This document shows positions 7,984 through 17,551 of a DNA stretch of 64,000 nt, piece after piece. The translations under genes were made by a program, and so were the position numbers. Source of the DNA: Mycolicibacterium austroafricanum. GTDB taxonomy: Bacteria; Actinomycetota; Actinomycetes; Mycobacteriales; Mycobacteriaceae. The notes below the pieces were generated by a model that worked only from the letters and a program-made list of their open reading frames with translations, ran no database searches and was not told the DNA's origin. The DNA lies in assembly GCF_902705885.1 (NCBI RefSeq), contig NZ_CACSIP010000014.1, forward strand, positions 47,305-111,304, given 5' to 3'. Numbering within the stretch: the first letter of the stretch is position 1; the number at the start of each line of letters is the position of its first letter.

Positions 7984-8649
7984 GTGCCGACCGCCATGAT
8001 CACCGGAGCCTCCGGAGGCCTCGGATCCGCTCTCGCCGATGCCCTGGCCCCGACGCACACCCTGCTGCTGGCGGGCCGTCCGTCGCCGCGGCTGGACGCC
8101 GTCGCCGGGCGTTACGGAGCCACCACCTGGCCGATCGACCTGGCCGATCCGGACGCCATCGCCGCGGTCGTCGAACCCCTGGTGGAACTCGACGTGCTGA
8201 TCCACAATGCCGGCGTCGCCTACCCGGGTCGGGTGGCGGAGTCCTCGATCGACGAGTGGCGTTCCACGATGGCCGTCAATGTCGTTGGCGCGGTTGCGCT
8301 CACCCTCGAACTGCTGCCGGCGCTGCGCAGCGCGGCCGGGCATGTCGTGTTCATCAACTCCGGCTCCGGGATCAAGCCGTCGCCCGGCCTGGCGTCGTAT
8401 TCGGCGAGCAAGTTCGCGCTGCGGGGGTTCGCCGACTCGCTGCGCAACGATGAACCGTCGCTGCGCGTGACGTCGGTGCATCCCGGGCGGATCGCGACCG
8501 CGATGCAGGAGGACCTGGTGGCGTACGAGGGCCGCGACTACGACCCCACGCAGTTCCTGAGCGCCGGGACCGTGGCGCGGGTGACCGCCGACGCGATCAA
8601 CGCCCCCCGTGATGCCCACATCCACGAGGTCATCGTCAGGCCCCGCTAG
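7984..8649 (+). CDS. short-chain dehydrogenase/reductase (SDR)
   Basis: 221 aa; GTG start at 7984 with no ribosome site, consistent with a leaderless message. Rossmann glycine motif TGASGGLG near residue 8, DxxD-type cofactor contact PIDLADPDA, NAG at IHNAGVAYPG, catalytic YSASK and SVHPGRIATAM after it. This is a classical SDR using NAD(P)(H). Substrate unknown. It shares a 54-bp spacer with the divergent glucosylglycerate hydrolase gene, so the two promoters lie back to back. Confidence 0.88.
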   Translation: MPTAMITGASGGLGSALADALAPTHTLLLAGRPSPRLDAVAGRYGATTWPIDLADPDAIAAVVEPLVELDVLIHNAGVAYPGRVAESSIDEWRSTMAVNVVGAVALTLELLPALRSAAGHVVFINSGSGIKPSPGLASYSASKFALRGFADSLRNDEPSLRVTSVHPGRIATAMQEDLVAYEGRDYDPTQFLSAGTVARVTADAINAPRDAHIHEVIVRPR

Positions 8650-8686
8650 TGATTTCGGCGTGTTTCGTCAACGCCGGCGTGACCGA

Positions 8687-9544
8687 TCACGCCCGAATCG
8701 CCGCGCGGATGGTCGCCAGCACCCTCTCTGGATACTCGGCCAGATCGAGCCAGGTGAACCGCAGCACCTGAAAACCGAGGAGCGCGATGTCGTTCTGCCG
8801 CCGGCGGTCGGTCTGGAAGCTTTCCTGGTCGACGTGGAACGCCCACCCGTCCACTTCGATCACGACCTTTGCCTTTACGAACAGCACGTCGGCCTTGTAT
8901 CGGCCGACCCGCCGATTCGTCCGCCACCCGGTCAGCCCAGCGCCCTTCAACAGCGTCACAAGGAGTCGCTCAGCCGCCGAATGCGCGCCGTCGGACGCTT
9001 CCTGCAGCAACCTCCTGGCCGCCGGCGCGCCGTATCGACCCTTGTTCCGCAGCTGAGCGGCCCATAGTTGGCGCAGTTCGGCATCCTGCTGCAACGCCCT
9101 GTCCATGACGCTACGCCCGCCTCGCCCGCGCACCGCGGCCTCGATCGCAGTGAGTGGCAGGGCCGTGACACGCAGGCCCCGAACCGCCTCGATGTCCGCC
9201 GGTGCCAGATCGCGGCGACGCACCCGCGCCCCGGACCGCGCGCGACCGCTCGAGTTGCGAGGAACAGTCACTTCGACGACGGCCGGGGCGAACCTCGCCA
9301 GGCCCTGCCACCACGCCGCGGCCAGGCCACTTGCCGTCGCGTGAGCGCCGAACGCCCAGACCGCGGCGCGGATGCGGGCGGCATCGGTGAACGGCCGGTC
9401 GTCGACGAAATACACGCCCCTTGAGCACTGCCGCCACAACCCTGCATGAACGCGCCGGTTGATCGACTGCCGGCTCAGTCCCACCGAGCGGGCCTGCGCA
9501 AGCGTGATGACCCCGTCATGACGACGCAGATACTCGTTCAACAC
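8687..9544 (-). CDS. AbiEi-like antitoxin domain / DUF559 protein
   Basis: 285 aa, GTG start at 9544. The N-terminus MLNEYLRRHDGVITLAQARS plus VGLSRQSINRRVHAGLWRQC followed by RGVYFVDD is the AbiEi-type winged-helix domain (type IV toxin-antitoxin antitoxins). The C-terminus RYKADVLFVKAKVVIEVDGW, then FQTDRRRQNDIALLGFQVLRFTWLDL is DUF559, a Vsr/PD-(D/E)xK-like fold with visible D and E-V-D. Such proteins are frequent, often multicopy, in actinobacteria. No toxin partner gene is next to it. Function uncertain: could be DNA-binding or nuclease. Confidence 0.8.
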   Translation of the reverse strand: MLNEYLRRHDGVITLAQARSVGLSRQSINRRVHAGLWRQCSRGVYFVDDRPFTDAARIRAAVWAFGAHATASGLAAAWWQGLARFAPAVVEVTVPRNSSGRARSGARVRRRDLAPADIEAVRGLRVTALPLTAIEAAVRGRGGRSVMDRALQQDAELRQLWAAQLRNKGRYGAPAARRLLQEASDGAHSAAERLLVTLLKGAGLTGWRTNRRVGRYKADVLFVKAKVVIEVDGWAFHVDQESFQTDRRRQNDIALLGFQVLRFTWLDLAEYPERVLATIRAAIRA

Positions 9545-9642
9545 ACATGTGCTGACGCGCTACTGCGCTGATCGGTTCCATCACGGCCGATCCGGGCGCA
9601 GTTGGTCAACCGGAGCGTGACGACATGCGCCGAAATCGCGGG

Positions 9643-12543
9643 TCAGAGGACGACGTTGACCAGCCGGCCCGGGACGACGATCACCTTCTTCGGCGTACGC
9701 CCATCGAGGAACCCGACGACCTTCTCGTCCGCCAGGGCCGCGGCCTGCACCGTGTCACCATCGGCGTCGGCCGCGACGGTGACGCGTCCCCGCACCTTGC
9801 CGTTGACCTGAACCGGGTACTCGACGGTGTCCTGGACCAGGTACTGCTCGTCGGCCACCGGGAACGGTCCGTGGGCCAGCGACGCGTCATGGCCGAGGCG
9901 CGACCACAGTTCCTCGGCCAGGTGCGGCGCCAGCGGGGCCACCATCAGCACCAGCGGCTCCAGCGCCGCCCGCGCCGTCACCGACTGCTTCGTCAGATGG
10001 TTGGTGTATTCGATCAGCTTGGCCGCCGCCGTGTTGTTGCGCAGCGCTGCGTAGTCCTCGGCCGCGCCGGCGATGGTTCGATGCAGCAGCCGCACCGTCT
10101 CGTCGTCCAGCTCATCGTCGGTGGTGAGCGTTGCCCCGGTTTCTTCGTCGACGACCAGCCGCCATACCCGTTGCAGGAACCGGTGCGCGCCGACGACATC
10201 CTTGGTGGCCCACGGCCGCGACGCTTCCAGCGGCCCCATCGACATCTCGTAGACGCGCAACGTGTCGGCACCGTAGTTGTCACAGATCTCGTCGGGGGAC
10301 ACCGAGTTCTTCAGGCTCTTGCCGATCTTCCCGAACTCCTGGTTGACCTCGATCTCACCGTCCGCGCCCGGCCAGTAGAACTTGCCGTCACGCTCGACGA
10401 CCTCGGCGGCCGGCACGTAGGCACCGCGGGCGTCGGTGTAGGCGAACGCCTGGATGTAGCCCTGGTTCACCAGTCGCCGGTAGGGCTCGCGGGAGCTGAC
10501 GTGGCCCAGGTCGTAGAGCACCTTGTGCCAGAACCGCGAATAGAGCAGATGCAGCACGGCATGCTCGACACCGCCGACATACAGGTCGACACCACCGGGG
10601 TCACGGGGGCCGTGCTCGGCCGGTCGGGGCCCCATCCAGTACGCCTCGTTCTCCTTGGCGCACAACTCTTCTTTGTTGTACGGGTCGGTGTACCGCAGCT
10701 CATACCAGGAGCTGCCCGCCCACTGCGGCATCACGTTGGTGTCCCGGGTGTAGGGCTTGCAGCCGTCGCCGAGGTCGAGTTCGACGTTCACCCAGTCGGT
10801 GGCCTTCGCCAGCGGCGGTGACGGCTCACTGTCGGCGTCCTCGGGGTCGAACAACACCGGCGAGTAGTCGGGGACGTCGGGCAGCTCCACAGGCAGCAGT
10901 GACTCCGGCAGCGCGTGAGCGCGGCCGTCGGCGTCGTAGACCACCGGGAACGGTTCCCCCCAGTACCGCTGTCTGGCGAAAAGCCAGTCACGCAACTTGT
11001 ATTCGACCCGCTCCCGGCCGCGCCCGTCGGCGGTCAGCCGCTCGGTCATCGCATCCTTGGCGGCGGCCACGTCCATCCCGTCGAGGAAACCGGAGTTCAC
11101 CATGACGCCGTCACCGGTGTAGGCTTCGTGCGAAACATCACCTCCCGCAACGACTTCGATGATCGGCAGACCGAACTCGGTGGCGAAGTCCCAGTCCCGC
11201 TGATCACCGCCGGGCACCGCCATGATCGCACCGGTGCCGTAGCCGGCCAGCACGTAGTCGGCGATGAACACCGGGATCTGTTGCCCGTCCGCGGGATTGG
11301 TGGCGTACGCGCCCAGGAACACCCCTGTCTTTGCCTTGTTCTCCTGGCGCTCCAGGTCGGATTTGGCCCTGATCGCGCTGCGGTAGGCCGCGACCGCCTC
11401 GGCCGGTGTCGCCGCGCCGAAGGTCCACCGCGGGTCCACCTCCGACGGCCACGCCTCGGCGACCAGCCGGTCCACCAGCTCGTGTTCCGGAGCCAGCACC
11501 ATGTACGTCGCGCCGAACAGCGTGTCCGGTCGGGTGGTGAACACCTCGATATCACTCGCGTTCGGTCCCGAACCTGCGGCGAAGAACACAGTCGCGCCGG
11601 TCGAACGGCCGATCCAGTTGCGCTGCATGGTCTTGACCTTCTCCGGCCAGTCCAGCACGTCCAGGTCTTCGAGCAGCCGATCGGAGTAGGTGGTGATTCG
11701 CATCATCCACTGCCGCAAGCGTTTCCGGAACACCGGGAAATTGCCGCGCTCGCTGCGACCGTCCGAGGTGACTTCCTCGTTGGCCAGCACCGTGCCCAGA
11801 CCCGGGCACCAGTTCACCACCGAGTCGGCCAGATAGACCAACCGGTGTCCGTCGACCACATCGGCGCGCTCGCCACTGTCCAGGTCTGACCAGCTGCGTC
11901 CGTCACCGACGGATCTGGTGCCGGCGTCGAACTCGGCGATCAGGTCGGCGATGGGGCGGGCTCTACCCGCAGCCGGGTCGAACCACGCGTTGTAGATCTG
12001 CAGGAAGATCCACTGGGTCCACTTGTAGTAGTCCACGTCGGTGGTGGAGAAGCTGCGCCGGGAGTCGTGGCCGAGGCCCAGCCTGCCGAGCTGGCGCCGG
12101 AAGTTGACGATGTTGGCCTCGGTCCGGGTGCGCGGATGCGTGCCGGTCTGGATCGCGTACTGCTCGGCGGGTAGCCCGAAAGCGTCGAAGCCCAAGGCGT
12201 GCAGCACATTACGCCCCGTCATCCGGTAGAAGCGGGCGTACACATCGGTCGCGATGTAGCCCAGCGGGTGGCCGACGTGCAGGCCCTCCCCGGACGGGTA
12301 CGGGAACATGTCCTGGACGAACATCTTGTCGGCGGGCACCGGGGCGCCGTCTGGGGGCGCCAACGAGCCGACGGGATTGGCCACGTCGAAGGTCCCCGAC
12401 TGCACCCAACGCTGCTGCCACGCCTGCTCGATCTGGCCTGCCACCTCCGCGGTGTAGCGGTGTTGCGGGATGTCAGCGGCAGCGGCGGGCTGTCCGGACG
12501 AGCGCTCGCGCGAGGACTGCGTTCCAGTCGGCGTTTCGGTCAC
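9643..12543 (-). CDS. leuS: leucyl-tRNA synthetase
   Basis: 966 aa, GTG start at 12543. Class I synthetase that charges tRNA-Leu. The HIGH motif is HVGH at residues 89-92. The connective editing domain carries [18 protein letters not shown]. The KMSKS equivalent reads KIGKSLKN. The C-terminal anticodon-binding domain ends with [13 protein letters not shown]. Length and motifs agree with the bacterial enzyme, with an extra N-terminal low-complexity stretch of about 25 residues typical of mycobacteria. It is divergent from mtc28, as Rv0041 is from Rv0040c. Confidence 0.97.
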   Translation of the reverse strand: MTETPTGTQSSRERSSGQPAAAADIPQHRYTAEVAGQIEQAWQQRWVQSGTFDVANPVGSLAPPDGAPVPADKMFVQDMFPYPSGEGLHVGHPLGYIATDVYARFYRMTGRNVLHALGFDAFGLPAEQYAIQTGTHPRTRTEANIVNFRRQLGRLGLGHDSRRSFSTTDVDYYKWTQWIFLQIYNAWFDPAAGRARPIADLIAEFDAGTRSVGDGRSWSDLDSGERADVVDGHRLVYLADSVVNWCPGLGTVLANEEVTSDGRSERGNFPVFRKRLRQWMMRITTYSDRLLEDLDVLDWPEKVKTMQRNWIGRSTGATVFFAAGSGPNASDIEVFTTRPDTLFGATYMVLAPEHELVDRLVAEAWPSEVDPRWTFGAATPAEAVAAYRSAIRAKSDLERQENKAKTGVFLGAYATNPADGQQIPVFIADYVLAGYGTGAIMAVPGGDQRDWDFATEFGLPIIEVVAGGDVSHEAYTGDGVMVNSGFLDGMDVAAAKDAMTERLTADGRGRERVEYKLRDWLFARQRYWGEPFPVVYDADGRAHALPESLLPVELPDVPDYSPVLFDPEDADSEPSPPLAKATDWVNVELDLGDGCKPYTRDTNVMPQWAGSSWYELRYTDPYNKEELCAKENEAYWMGPRPAEHGPRDPGGVDLYVGGVEHAVLHLLYSRFWHKVLYDLGHVSSREPYRRLVNQGYIQAFAYTDARGAYVPAAEVVERDGKFYWPGADGEIEVNQEFGKIGKSLKNSVSPDEICDNYGADTLRVYEMSMGPLEASRPWATKDVVGAHRFLQRVWRLVVDEETGATLTTDDELDDETVRLLHRTIAGAAEDYAALRNNTAAAKLIEYTNHLTKQSVTARAALEPLVLMVAPLAPHLAEELWSRLGHDASLAHGPFPVADEQYLVQDTVEYPVQVNGKVRGRVTVAADADGDTVQAAALADEKVVGFLDGRTPKKVIVVPGRLVNVVL

Positions 12544-12740
12544 GCCACCAGGGTATAAGCCGCCCGATCTCGGATTTCCCGGCCTCGGCTTGGTCTCGGT
12601 TCCGTTGCGGATGCGTCAGGGGTTGGTTCCAGGTCGATCCCGGGCCTGGCAACCACGCGTCCGCCGTGGATACATTCGTCGCCTGACGCGGGAGCGATGT
12701 TCCCGGGCGGTTGGGGAGAGGACTCGGAGGAATTCAGTCG

Positions 12741-13691
12741 ATGAGCGAAATCGCCCGCCACTGGCGGGTTCTGGCAGGCGGCATCGCTGCTACCGCAGCC
12801 GGTGCGATCGGTGTGCTGGGCGTTGCGGGAACCACGGCGTCGGCCCAGCCGATCGTCCCGCCGCCGCCGCAGCCCGCCCCGGCGACCGTGACGCAGACCG
12901 TCACGGTGGCACCCAACGCCACGCCACAAGCCGTCGGCCAGCCCGGTGTGACGACCGCCACCGGCCCCGCCGCGGTCCCCGCCGGCGTCACGGCTGCCGT
13001 GCCGGCCGCGCCCGCACCGCCGACGGTGACGATCACCCCGGCCACCTCCGGAACGCTCACCGAGTACTTCGCCGCCAAGGGCATCACCATGGAACCCCAG
13101 TCCAGCCAGGACTTCCGTGCGCTGAACATCGTGCTACCGATGCCACGCGGCTGGGCGACCATCCCCGACCCCAACGTGCCCGACGCGTTCGCGGTGATCG
13201 CCGACCGGGTCGGCGGCAACGGTCTGTACTCGTCCAACGCGCAGGTGGTCGTCTACAAGTTGATCGGGCAGTTCGATCCGGTAGAGGCCATCAGCCACGG
13301 CTTCGTCGACAGCCAGCAGCTACCGGCCTGGCGGTCCACCGACGCGTCGTTCGCCGACTTCGGCGGCATGCCGTCGTCGCTGATCGAAGGCACGTACCGG
13401 GACAGCTCCCTGACGCTGAACACGTCGCGGCGCCATGTGATCGCCCCGTCGGGGCCCGACCACTACCTCGTGTCGCTGGCGGTGACCACCAGCGTCGATC
13501 AGGTGCTGCCGGCCGCCGACGCCACCGACGCCATCGTCACCGGGTTCAAGGTCAGCGCGCCCACCGCAGCACCGCCGCCGCCAGCACCGGAGGCCGCCCC
13601 GGCGGGCGCCGCACCCGGTCAGCCGGCACCCCCAGCTCCCGCAGTCCCGCTGGTGGCCTCGCCACCGCAGCCTCTGGGACTGCAGGGATAA
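12741..13691 (+). CDS. mtc28: secreted proline-rich antigen, LpqN/LpqT family (Mtc28-like)
   Basis: 316 aa. ATG at 12741 has GGAGGAATT upstream; the extension to 12711 lacks a good ribosome site. The signal peptide runs to about TTASA (residue 34). Then a Pro/Ala/Thr-rich segment, an LpqN/LpqT-type domain (LTEYFAAKGITMEPQSSQDF ... VVYKLIGQFDPVEAI ... SLAVTTSVDQVLPAADATDA), and a Pro/Ala-rich tail. Homologue of the M. tuberculosis 28-kDa antigen Rv0040c by position next to leuS and by composition. Surface or secreted; biochemical role unknown. Confidence 0.9.
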   Translation: MSEIARHWRVLAGGIAATAAGAIGVLGVAGTTASAQPIVPPPPQPAPATVTQTVTVAPNATPQAVGQPGVTTATGPAAVPAGVTAAVPAAPAPPTVTITPATSGTLTEYFAAKGITMEPQSSQDFRALNIVLPMPRGWATIPDPNVPDAFAVIADRVGGNGLYSSNAQVVVYKLIGQFDPVEAISHGFVDSQQLPAWRSTDASFADFGGMPSSLIEGTYRDSSLTLNTSRRHVIAPSGPDHYLVSLAVTTSVDQVLPAADATDAIVTGFKVSAPTAAPPPPAPEAAPAGAAPGQPAPPAPAVPLVASPPQPLGLQG

Positions 13692-13760
13692 GACGACGTC
13701 CCCCGGGCGAAGCCTGGCGCCCGGGGGGCGCCCCAATCCGCAGGACGTATTCTGTGGCCC

Positions 13761-14138
13761 ATGTTGGTGGCCGCGGTCCTGTGTCTGGTTGCGGCCGTCG
13801 TGACCGCCGCACAGGGCGTGTGGTCGCTGACCCGCCCGCCGTCGGCCGACTACGTCCGGCAGGTGCTGCGCGCCGTGGCGCCGGTCCAGTTGGCGGCCGC
13901 CGTCATGCTCGCCGCCGGCGCGGTCGTCGCGCTGGCGGCAGCGCCGCCGGTGACGACGGTCGTGCTCATCGTGTGTGTCATCGGCGCCGTGGGCACGGTG
14001 GCAGCCGGGTGCTGGCAGAGCGCCAAGGCCGTGGTGCGCAAGGAGCAGCGCACCCTGGCGGCCGCGGACGCGTCGAGCTGCGGCGGCGGCGCCTGTGCGA
14101 CGTGCACGCTGTCCTGCGGGAGCGCTAGTTCCGGCTGA
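13761..14138 (+). CDS. small membrane protein with cysteine-rich tail (Rv0039c-like)
   Basis: 125 aa. Three hydrophobic segments (about residues 1-17, 38-60, 63-86) precede a short charged stretch and the C-terminal tail SSCGGGACATCTLSCGS, which has four Cys in C-x4-C-x2-C-x3-C. Such a tail could hold a metal or form disulfides. Function is not known. It lies between mtc28 and yqgE like Rv0039c. The last 14 nt overlap the 3' end of the convergent yqgE gene. Confidence 0.8.
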   Translation: MLVAAVLCLVAAVVTAAQGVWSLTRPPSADYVRQVLRAVAPVQLAAAVMLAAGAVVALAAAPPVTTVVLIVCVIGAVGTVAAGCWQSAKAVVRKEQRTLAAADASSCGGGACATCTLSCGSASSG

Positions 14139-14739
14139 TGTCGATCGGGTGCGTGGCCAGCAGGGACAACGGCATCGGCTGGCGCCGCAACACCTTGGAC
14201 CACAGATCGACGCGAGGCTCGACCAGCACGTCGGCGGGCAACGCGGACAGCACGATCCAGTCGTCGCGTTCGATCTCGCCTTCGAGCTGCCCGATCGTCC
14301 ACCCGGAGTAACCGGCGAAGATCCGCACTCCCTCGACCATCGGTGCGATCGTGTCCGGTTCGGCGTCGAGGTCGACCATCGCGATGCGGCCCTGCACGTG
14401 CCGCAGCCCCGGCATCTCGCCGGGGTCCACCCCGACACGCAACGTCGCCAGGCACAGCGCCGCGTCGCGCTTGACCGGGCCGCCGATGAACATCGTCTTC
14501 GGCTTGGTCGACAGCTTGGCCCACTGCGGCAGAACGTTGAACACCGCCGTCTCGCTGGGCCGGTTCAACACCACCCCCAGCGTGCCGCCGTCGTTGTGCT
14601 CGACGACGTAGATGACGCTGCGCCGGAACGTGGGCTCCAGCAGGTCGGTGTTGGCCAGTAGCAGTGTGCCGGCACGCACCCGGTGGGCCGCGGGCGCGAC
14701 TCCCTCTCTGAAGTCCTCCGGATCCTCTGGGTGAGCCAC
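14125..14739 (-). CDS. YqgE/AlgH family protein (Rv0038-like)
   Basis: 204 aa from GTG at 14739 (VAHPEDPEDF), matching the roughly 200-aa family length; the longer open frame to 15027 overlaps the MFS gene and is not needed. DUF179 signature: AGTLLLANTDLLEPTFRRSV, GTLGVVLNRPS, FIGGPVKRDAALCL, GVRIFAGYSGWTIGQLEGEI and the closing LSLLATHPIDISRN. Cytoplasmic protein of unresolved function; members have been linked to regulation in other bacteria. Divergent from the MFS transporter gene. Confidence 0.88.
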   Translation of the reverse strand: MAHPEDPEDFREGVAPAAHRVRAGTLLLANTDLLEPTFRRSVIYVVEHNDGGTLGVVLNRPSETAVFNVLPQWAKLSTKPKTMFIGGPVKRDAALCLATLRVGVDPGEMPGLRHVQGRIAMVDLDAEPDTIAPMVEGVRIFAGYSGWTIGQLEGEIERDDWIVLSALPADVLVEPRVDLWSKVLRRQPMPLSLLATHPIDISRN

Positions 14740-14884
14740 CCGACCATCATGACACCACCGCTGGGCGATGGTGGCGAACAAGCGCCGCCCGCCCCCATAT
14801 TTGTACTGTGGGCCGGTCCCTAAAAGATCCACCACGGACGCCGCATGTGACCGGCGCTCCCACTCACCCCAGGACGTGAACCCC

Positions 14885-16153
14885 GTGGCCGACGCCCGTG
14901 CACCCGTTGCGTTGTGGCGCACCGTGCGGGCCCTTCCCGAGTTCTGGCGGCTGCTGGAACTGCGTGCGGTCAGCCAGTTCGGTGACGGCCTCTTCCAGGC
15001 CGGCCTGGCCGGTGCGATCCTGTTCAACCCCCAGCGGGCCGCGGATCCGTGGGCGATCGCCGCGGCCTTCGCGGTGCTCTTCCTGCCCTACTCGGTGCTC
15101 GGGCCGTTCGCCGGCGCGCTGCTGGACCGCTGGGACCGGCGGCGGGTGCTGATCGGCGCCAACAGCGGACGGTTGGTGCTGGTGGTGGGCGTCGCCGCGT
15201 TGCTGGCCGCCGGCGTTGCCGACCTGCCAATCCTGTTGGGCGCGTTGATTGTCAACGGATTCACCCGGTTCGTCTCCTCCGGCCTGTCCGCCGCCCTGCC
15301 GCACGTGGTGCCCCGCGAGCGGGTGGTGTCGATGAACGCGGTCGCCGCGGCCACCGGGGCCGCGGCTGCGTTCTTCGGTGCCAACGCGATGCTGCTGGCG
15401 CGCTGGCTGTTCGGTGCCGACGACTCCGGTGCCGCCACAATCATTTTGAGCGTCACGGTGCCGGTGGCGCTGGCCCTGTGGCTGTCGGTGCGGTTCCCGC
15501 CGCGCTCGCTCGGACCCGATGACACGGCGCGCGCCGTGCACGGGTCCGTCGCCTACGCCGTCGCCACCGGGTGGGCGCACGGCGCACACACTGTGCTCGC
15601 GGTGCCCACCGTCGCGGCCACCCTCGCGGGGCTGTCGGCGCACCGGATGGTGTTCGGCATCAACACACTGCTGGTGTTGGTCATGGTGCGCCACAGCGAC
15701 ACCGCGGCGGTCGCCGGGCTGGGCACTGCGGTGCTGTTCGTCGCGGCCACCGGCTCGGGGTCGTTCCTGGCCACCGTCATGACGCCCGCGGTGGTCAAGA
15801 GGTGGGGCCGCTATACAGCCCCCAATGCGGCGCTGACGTTCGCCGCCGTGGTCCAGCTGTTCGGCGCGACGCTGGCGCTGCCGGTGATGGTCGTCTGCGG
15901 GTTCTTCCTGGGGGCCGCCGGCCAGCTGGTCAAGCTGTGCGCCGACGCCGCGATGCAGGTCGACGTCGACGACGCGATGCGGGGACATGTCTTCACGGTT
16001 CAGGACGCACTGTTCTGGATGGCGTTCATCACCGCACTTGCCGCCGCGGCCGCGGTCATCCCGCCGGACGGTCACGCCCCCGGGCTCGCGGTCGCCGGCA
16101 CCGGCATCTACCTCGTGGGCCTGACCGTGCATGCCACGGTCGGCAGGCGATGA
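14885..16153 (+). CDS. MFS transporter (Rv0037c-like)
   Basis: 422 aa from GTG at 14885, chosen because AGGA lies 10 nt upstream; GTG at 14876 is an in-frame alternative with poor spacing. About 12 hydrophobic segments. The loop between helices 2 and 3 reads [20 protein letters not shown], the MFS motif A (GxLxDRxxRR). Likely proton-driven exporter; substrate unknown. Position between yqgE and the TIGR03084-type gene matches Rv0037c. Confidence 0.87.
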   Translation: MADARAPVALWRTVRALPEFWRLLELRAVSQFGDGLFQAGLAGAILFNPQRAADPWAIAAAFAVLFLPYSVLGPFAGALLDRWDRRRVLIGANSGRLVLVVGVAALLAAGVADLPILLGALIVNGFTRFVSSGLSAALPHVVPRERVVSMNAVAAATGAAAAFFGANAMLLARWLFGADDSGAATIILSVTVPVALALWLSVRFPPRSLGPDDTARAVHGSVAYAVATGWAHGAHTVLAVPTVAATLAGLSAHRMVFGINTLLVLVMVRHSDTAAVAGLGTAVLFVAATGSGSFLATVMTPAVVKRWGRYTAPNAALTFAAVVQLFGATLALPVMVVCGFFLGAAGQLVKLCADAAMQVDVDDAMRGHVFTVQDALFWMAFITALAAAAAVIPPDGHAPGLAVAGTGIYLVGLTVHATVGRR

Positions 16154-16214
16154 GCGCGAAGATCAGACGACCAGTGAGCGTTCGCGTGACGACGGCGCCG
16201 ATAGGCTGGTCGGC

Positions 16215-16988
16215 ATGGCCGGTGCAGCCCCCGTGGTCGACGATCTGCGCGCTGAGAGCGACGACCTGGACACGTTGGTCGGCGACCTGGAGCCGGCGCG
16301 GTGGGGTACCGACACTCCCGCGCCCGGGTGGACCATCGCCCATCAGATCGCGCACCTGCTGTGGACCGATCGGGTCGCGTTGACCGCGGTCACCGACGAG
16401 CCCGGCTTCGGGAAGGTGCTCGAGCAGGCGGCCGAGAACCCCACCGGCTTCGTCGACGCCGGCGCCGAGCAGCTCGCGACGCTGCCTCCCGAGCGGCTCC
16501 TGGACGAGTGGCGGTCCACCCGCGCCGCGCTGCACGACGCTCTGTTGACCGTGGCCGAGGGCCGCAAGCTGCCCTGGTTCGGGCCGCCGATGAGCGCGGC
16601 CTCGATGGCCACCGCCCGGTTGATGGAGACGTGGGCCCACGGCCTCGATGTCGCCGACGCACTGGGCGTGACCCGCCGCCCGACCGCCCGGCTGCGCTCG
16701 ATCGCCCACATCGGGGTTCGAACCCGCGATTATGCGTACGCGGTGCACGGACTCACCCCGCCGGCTGAACCGTTCCACGTGAAACTGAACGCGCCCGACG
16801 GGTCGGTGTGGACCTGGGGGCCGGAGGACGCCGCGCAGCGGGTCAGCGGCTCGGCCGAACACTTCTGCATGCTCGTCACCCAGCGCCGGGCCCGATCGGC
16901 GCTGGACATCGTCGCGGTGGGCGCCGACGCCGAGCACTGGCTCACCATCGCGCAGGCGTTCGCCGGACCGCCGGGACCTGGCCGCTAG
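16215..16988 (+). CDS. TIGR03084-type metal-binding, mycothiol-related protein (Rv0036c-like)
   Basis: 257 aa, the length I recall for Rv0036c. ATG at 16215 has TAGGCT (16202-16207) 7 nt before it, so a leaderless start is likely. The N-terminal DinB-like four-helix fold carries [20 protein letters not shown] and [20 protein letters not shown], with conserved His for a divalent metal as in mycothiol-dependent maleylpyruvate isomerases. The C-terminal domain with [20 protein letters not shown] is typical of this family. Probably a thiol-dependent enzyme; substrate unknown. Confidence 0.85.
   Translation: MAGAAPVVDDLRAESDDLDTLVGDLEPARWGTDTPAPGWTIAHQIAHLLWTDRVALTAVTDEPGFGKVLEQAAENPTGFVDAGAEQLATLPPERLLDEWRSTRAALHDALLTVAEGRKLPWFGPPMSAASMATARLMETWAHGLDVADALGVTRRPTARLRSIAHIGVRTRDYAYAVHGLTPPAEPFHVKLNAPDGSVWTWGPEDAAQRVSGSAEHFCMLVTQRRARSALDIVAVGADAEHWLTIAQAFAGPPGPGR
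16772..16785. other. parS-like site (13 of 14 bases of core)
   Basis: GTTCCACGTGAAAC differs from the core parS GTTTCACGTGAAAC at one base. It lies inside the TIGR03084-type coding sequence (encoding FHVK), 16.4 kb from the nearer of the two good parS sites. ParB binding here is an inference. Confidence 0.45.
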
Positions 16989-17063
16989 CCCTCTTCCCAA
17001 CGGCGACTGCGACGTTTTGTACGTCCGATGCGGCGCGGCGGCGTACCGACACGCGCGCTCGCG

Positions 17064-17546
17064 CTAGAGGGTGGCGGCGCTGTCTGCCAGGCCGTCGCCG
17101 TCGCTGTCCGCGAGCCGGACATCCCAGCGACCGTCGCCGTCGGTGTCCACCCATGCCGTGCCGGCGCCCAACGCCCGGTCCGCCAGGCCGTCGCCGTCGG
17201 AGTCAACCAGCTGCTCCCCCGGCGACCCGTCACCGTCGAGATCGACCGGCACCACCGGACCCGCACCCGGATGTTCGGTGCCGTCGAGCCCGAACCAGCG
17301 CAATCCGCCACCACGATCGGCGCTGACCGCCCAGGTCCCGGTGCCGTCGTCGGTGAAGAACCCCTCCGGCAGCCCGTCGTCGTCACCGTCGAGCAGCACA
17401 TGATCGGCCACCGCGTCACCGTCGAGGTCGAACAGCGTGTCGTCGGTGAGCCCGTCACCGTCGACGTCCACACCGTGGACCTGCGGGCCACCGTCGACCG
17501 TCCACATGGTGGCCGAACCATCCGGTTCCCCCAGGCAGTACTCCAT
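17064..17546 (-). CDS. DGD-repeat, calcium-binding-like protein (Rv3906c-like)
   Basis: 160 aa. ATG at 17546 follows the pcnA stop by 5 nt, so it is translated as the downstream gene of pcnA; the open frame to 17585 would overlap pcnA. The protein is almost entirely built of short repeats of the type DxDGDGxxD: DVDGDGLTDDTLFDLDGDAV, DLDGDGSPGEQLVDSDGDGL, DTDGDGRWDVRLADSDGDGL. This resembles EF-hand-like or thrombospondin type-3 calcium loops. No signal peptide or membrane segment is visible. Rv3906c occupies the same place. Function unknown. Confidence 0.85.
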   Translation of the reverse strand: MEYCLGEPDGSATMWTVDGGPQVHGVDVDGDGLTDDTLFDLDGDAVADHVLLDGDDDGLPEGFFTDDGTGTWAVSADRGGGLRWFGLDGTEHPGAGPVVPVDLDGDGSPGEQLVDSDGDGLADRALGAGTAWVDTDGDGRWDVRLADSDGDGLADSAATL

Positions 17547-17551
17547 GTTGA

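Noticed and set aside
7930..8625. N-terminal extension of ggh to 678 aa
   Set aside because: It runs antisense through the SDR gene; the 446-aa start matches the family length and catalytic numbering.
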